This document shows positions 63,512 to 64,000 of a DNA stretch of 64,000 nt, in pieces; position 1 is the stretch's first letter; each line of letters begins with the position of its first letter. Origin of the DNA: Sporisorium sorghi (Eukaryota > Basidiomycota > Ustilaginomycetes > Ustilaginales > Ustilaginaceae); contig JALCCG010000048.1 of assembly GCA_023212695.1 (NCBI GenBank), positions 1-64,000 on the forward strand. The letters run 5' to 3'. Under the pieces are notes generated by a model. The model saw only the letters and a program-made list of their open reading frames with translations. It was not told the DNA's origin and ran no database searches. Made by a program: the position numbers and the translations under genes.

Positions 63512-64000
63512 ATGAGTTACGCGATCGGCGTTGATATTGGGGGGACGAAGGTCCAGTTTGCCGTCATCGATAGAGAAGGGAATATAACGAACCGACATCG
63601 GGTGCCAACCGAGGCGAATAAAGGACCGGAGCAGCTTATGAACAAAGTGCTGCTTGGCATCGACATGATGATGGAATCCATTGATCAAGAAGAAGAGATC
63701 CAGGGCATCGGCATCGGCAGCGCCGGTCAAATCGATTACCGGGAAGGGACCGTTCGATATGCGGGAGATACGCTGCCGGACTGGACGGGGACAGCCATTA
63801 AAGAAATGATCGCCCGTCGCTACAACACTTCGGTTTATGTTGACAATGATGTTAATGTCATTGCGATTGCCGAGAAGATGTACGGTGTTGGCAAGGATTG
63901 CGACCATTTTGTATGTCTTGCGCTGGGCACGGGAATTGGCGGTGCAGTCATGGAAGCGGGCCGTCTTATTCGAGGTGTCTTTGGTGGAGCGGCCGAGCTG
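63512..64000 (+). CDS. ROK-family sugar kinase (3' end outside window)
   Basis: The first 163 codons are present and run off the right edge. N-terminal phosphate motif IGVDIGGTKVQFAVID, then GIGIGSAGQID and the DNDVNV plus LALGTGIGGAVM motifs, all of the ROK family. The zinc-binding region would lie beyond the edge. Glucokinase, N-acetylmannosamine kinase or fructokinase are possible. SD AAGGGAG is 12 bases before the ATG. Confidence 0.88.
   Translation, partial: MSYAIGVDIGGTKVQFAVIDREGNITNRHRVPTEANKGPEQLMNKVLLGIDMMMESIDQEEEIQGIGIGSAGQIDYREGTVRYAGDTLPDWTGTAIKEMIARRYNTSVYVDNDVNVIAIAEKMYGVGKDCDHFVCLALGTGIGGAVMEAGRLIRGVFGGAAEL

Overview
The window reads as a chromosomal segment of a Gram-positive, spore-forming Bacillales member, most likely Paenibacillus or a close relative. 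The evidence is the strong Shine-Dalgarno sites with frequent TTG/GTG starts, the lipoprotein signal peptides, the wealth of sugar and peptide ABC systems with YesM/YesN-type regulators, AraC/GH4 modules, a ComP/ComA-like pair, YpsA, a KinB-like kinase and futalosine-pathway menaquinone genes. This is an inference from gene content. No rRNA, tRNA, CRISPR array, insertion sequence or prophage was seen.

Layout. 1-2.9 kb: end of a SRPBCC protein, an Ntn-type (C45) acyl hydrolase, a secreted protein and the stub of a lost FtsX-type permease. 2.9-6.5 kb: a heterodimeric ABC exporter. 6.9-7.8 kb: a cupin with a Pro/Gln/Tyr-rich tail. 8.1-10.7 kb: an ABC-2 type transporter (two permeases and an ATPase). 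10.9-12.9 kb: a large TPR protein. 13-15.4 kb: MetN-I-Q-like methionine uptake. 15.8-17.1 kb: peptidase T. 17.2-21.1 kb: thiamine-thiazole operon thiF-thiE-thiS-thiG-thiO. 21.2-23.6 kb: an AraC regulator divergent from a melA-type GH4 alpha-galactosidase. 23.8-26.5 kb: a methyltransferase, a small lipoprotein and an orphan sporulation-type histidine kinase. 26.6-32.2 kb: a five-gene Opp/Dpp-type importer. 32.5-35.7 kb: ComP/ComA-like two-component pair. 35.9-38.1 kb: a 40-codon acidic ORF followed by a chemoreceptor. 38.2-40.8 kb: a second AraC/GH4 module. 41.1-42.2 kb: alanine dehydrogenase flanked by large nested hairpins. 42.4-43.8 kb: RluF-like pseudouridine synthase and YpsA. 43.9-47.7 kb: lipoprotein, an ECF sigma factor with a coupled membrane protein, a divergent LURP-one-like gene and Mug glycosylase. 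47.8-49.4 kb: mqnD/mqnB. 49.5-50.1 kb: a TetR regulator. 50.4-58.7 kb: a membrane-anchored sugar-binding sensor, YesM-type kinase and YesN-type regulator followed by chvE-mmsA-mmsB sugar importer. 58.8-60.8 kb: a YtrA-type GntR/ABC operon. 60.9-64 kb: an M15 peptidase, a helical protein, an RpiR regulator and the start of a ROK sugar kinase.

How it fits together. Much of the window deals with sensing and taking up sugars or peptides: two GH4/AraC modules, the Opp-type importer and the three-component-sensor/chvE-mmsAB block. Candidate CcpA (cre) sites precede the second GH4 gene, chvE and the Opp-type binding protein, which points to catabolite control. The most unusual observations are a tripartite sugar-sensing unit resembling XylFII-LytS systems, a 40-residue acidic peptide with a FliM-N-like motif directly before the chemoreceptor, an 18-codon ORF stop-start-coupled inside the ComP/ComA-like pair, an ECF-type promoter facing away from the sigma-factor gene, and a methyltransferase whose best-placed start codon is ATT.
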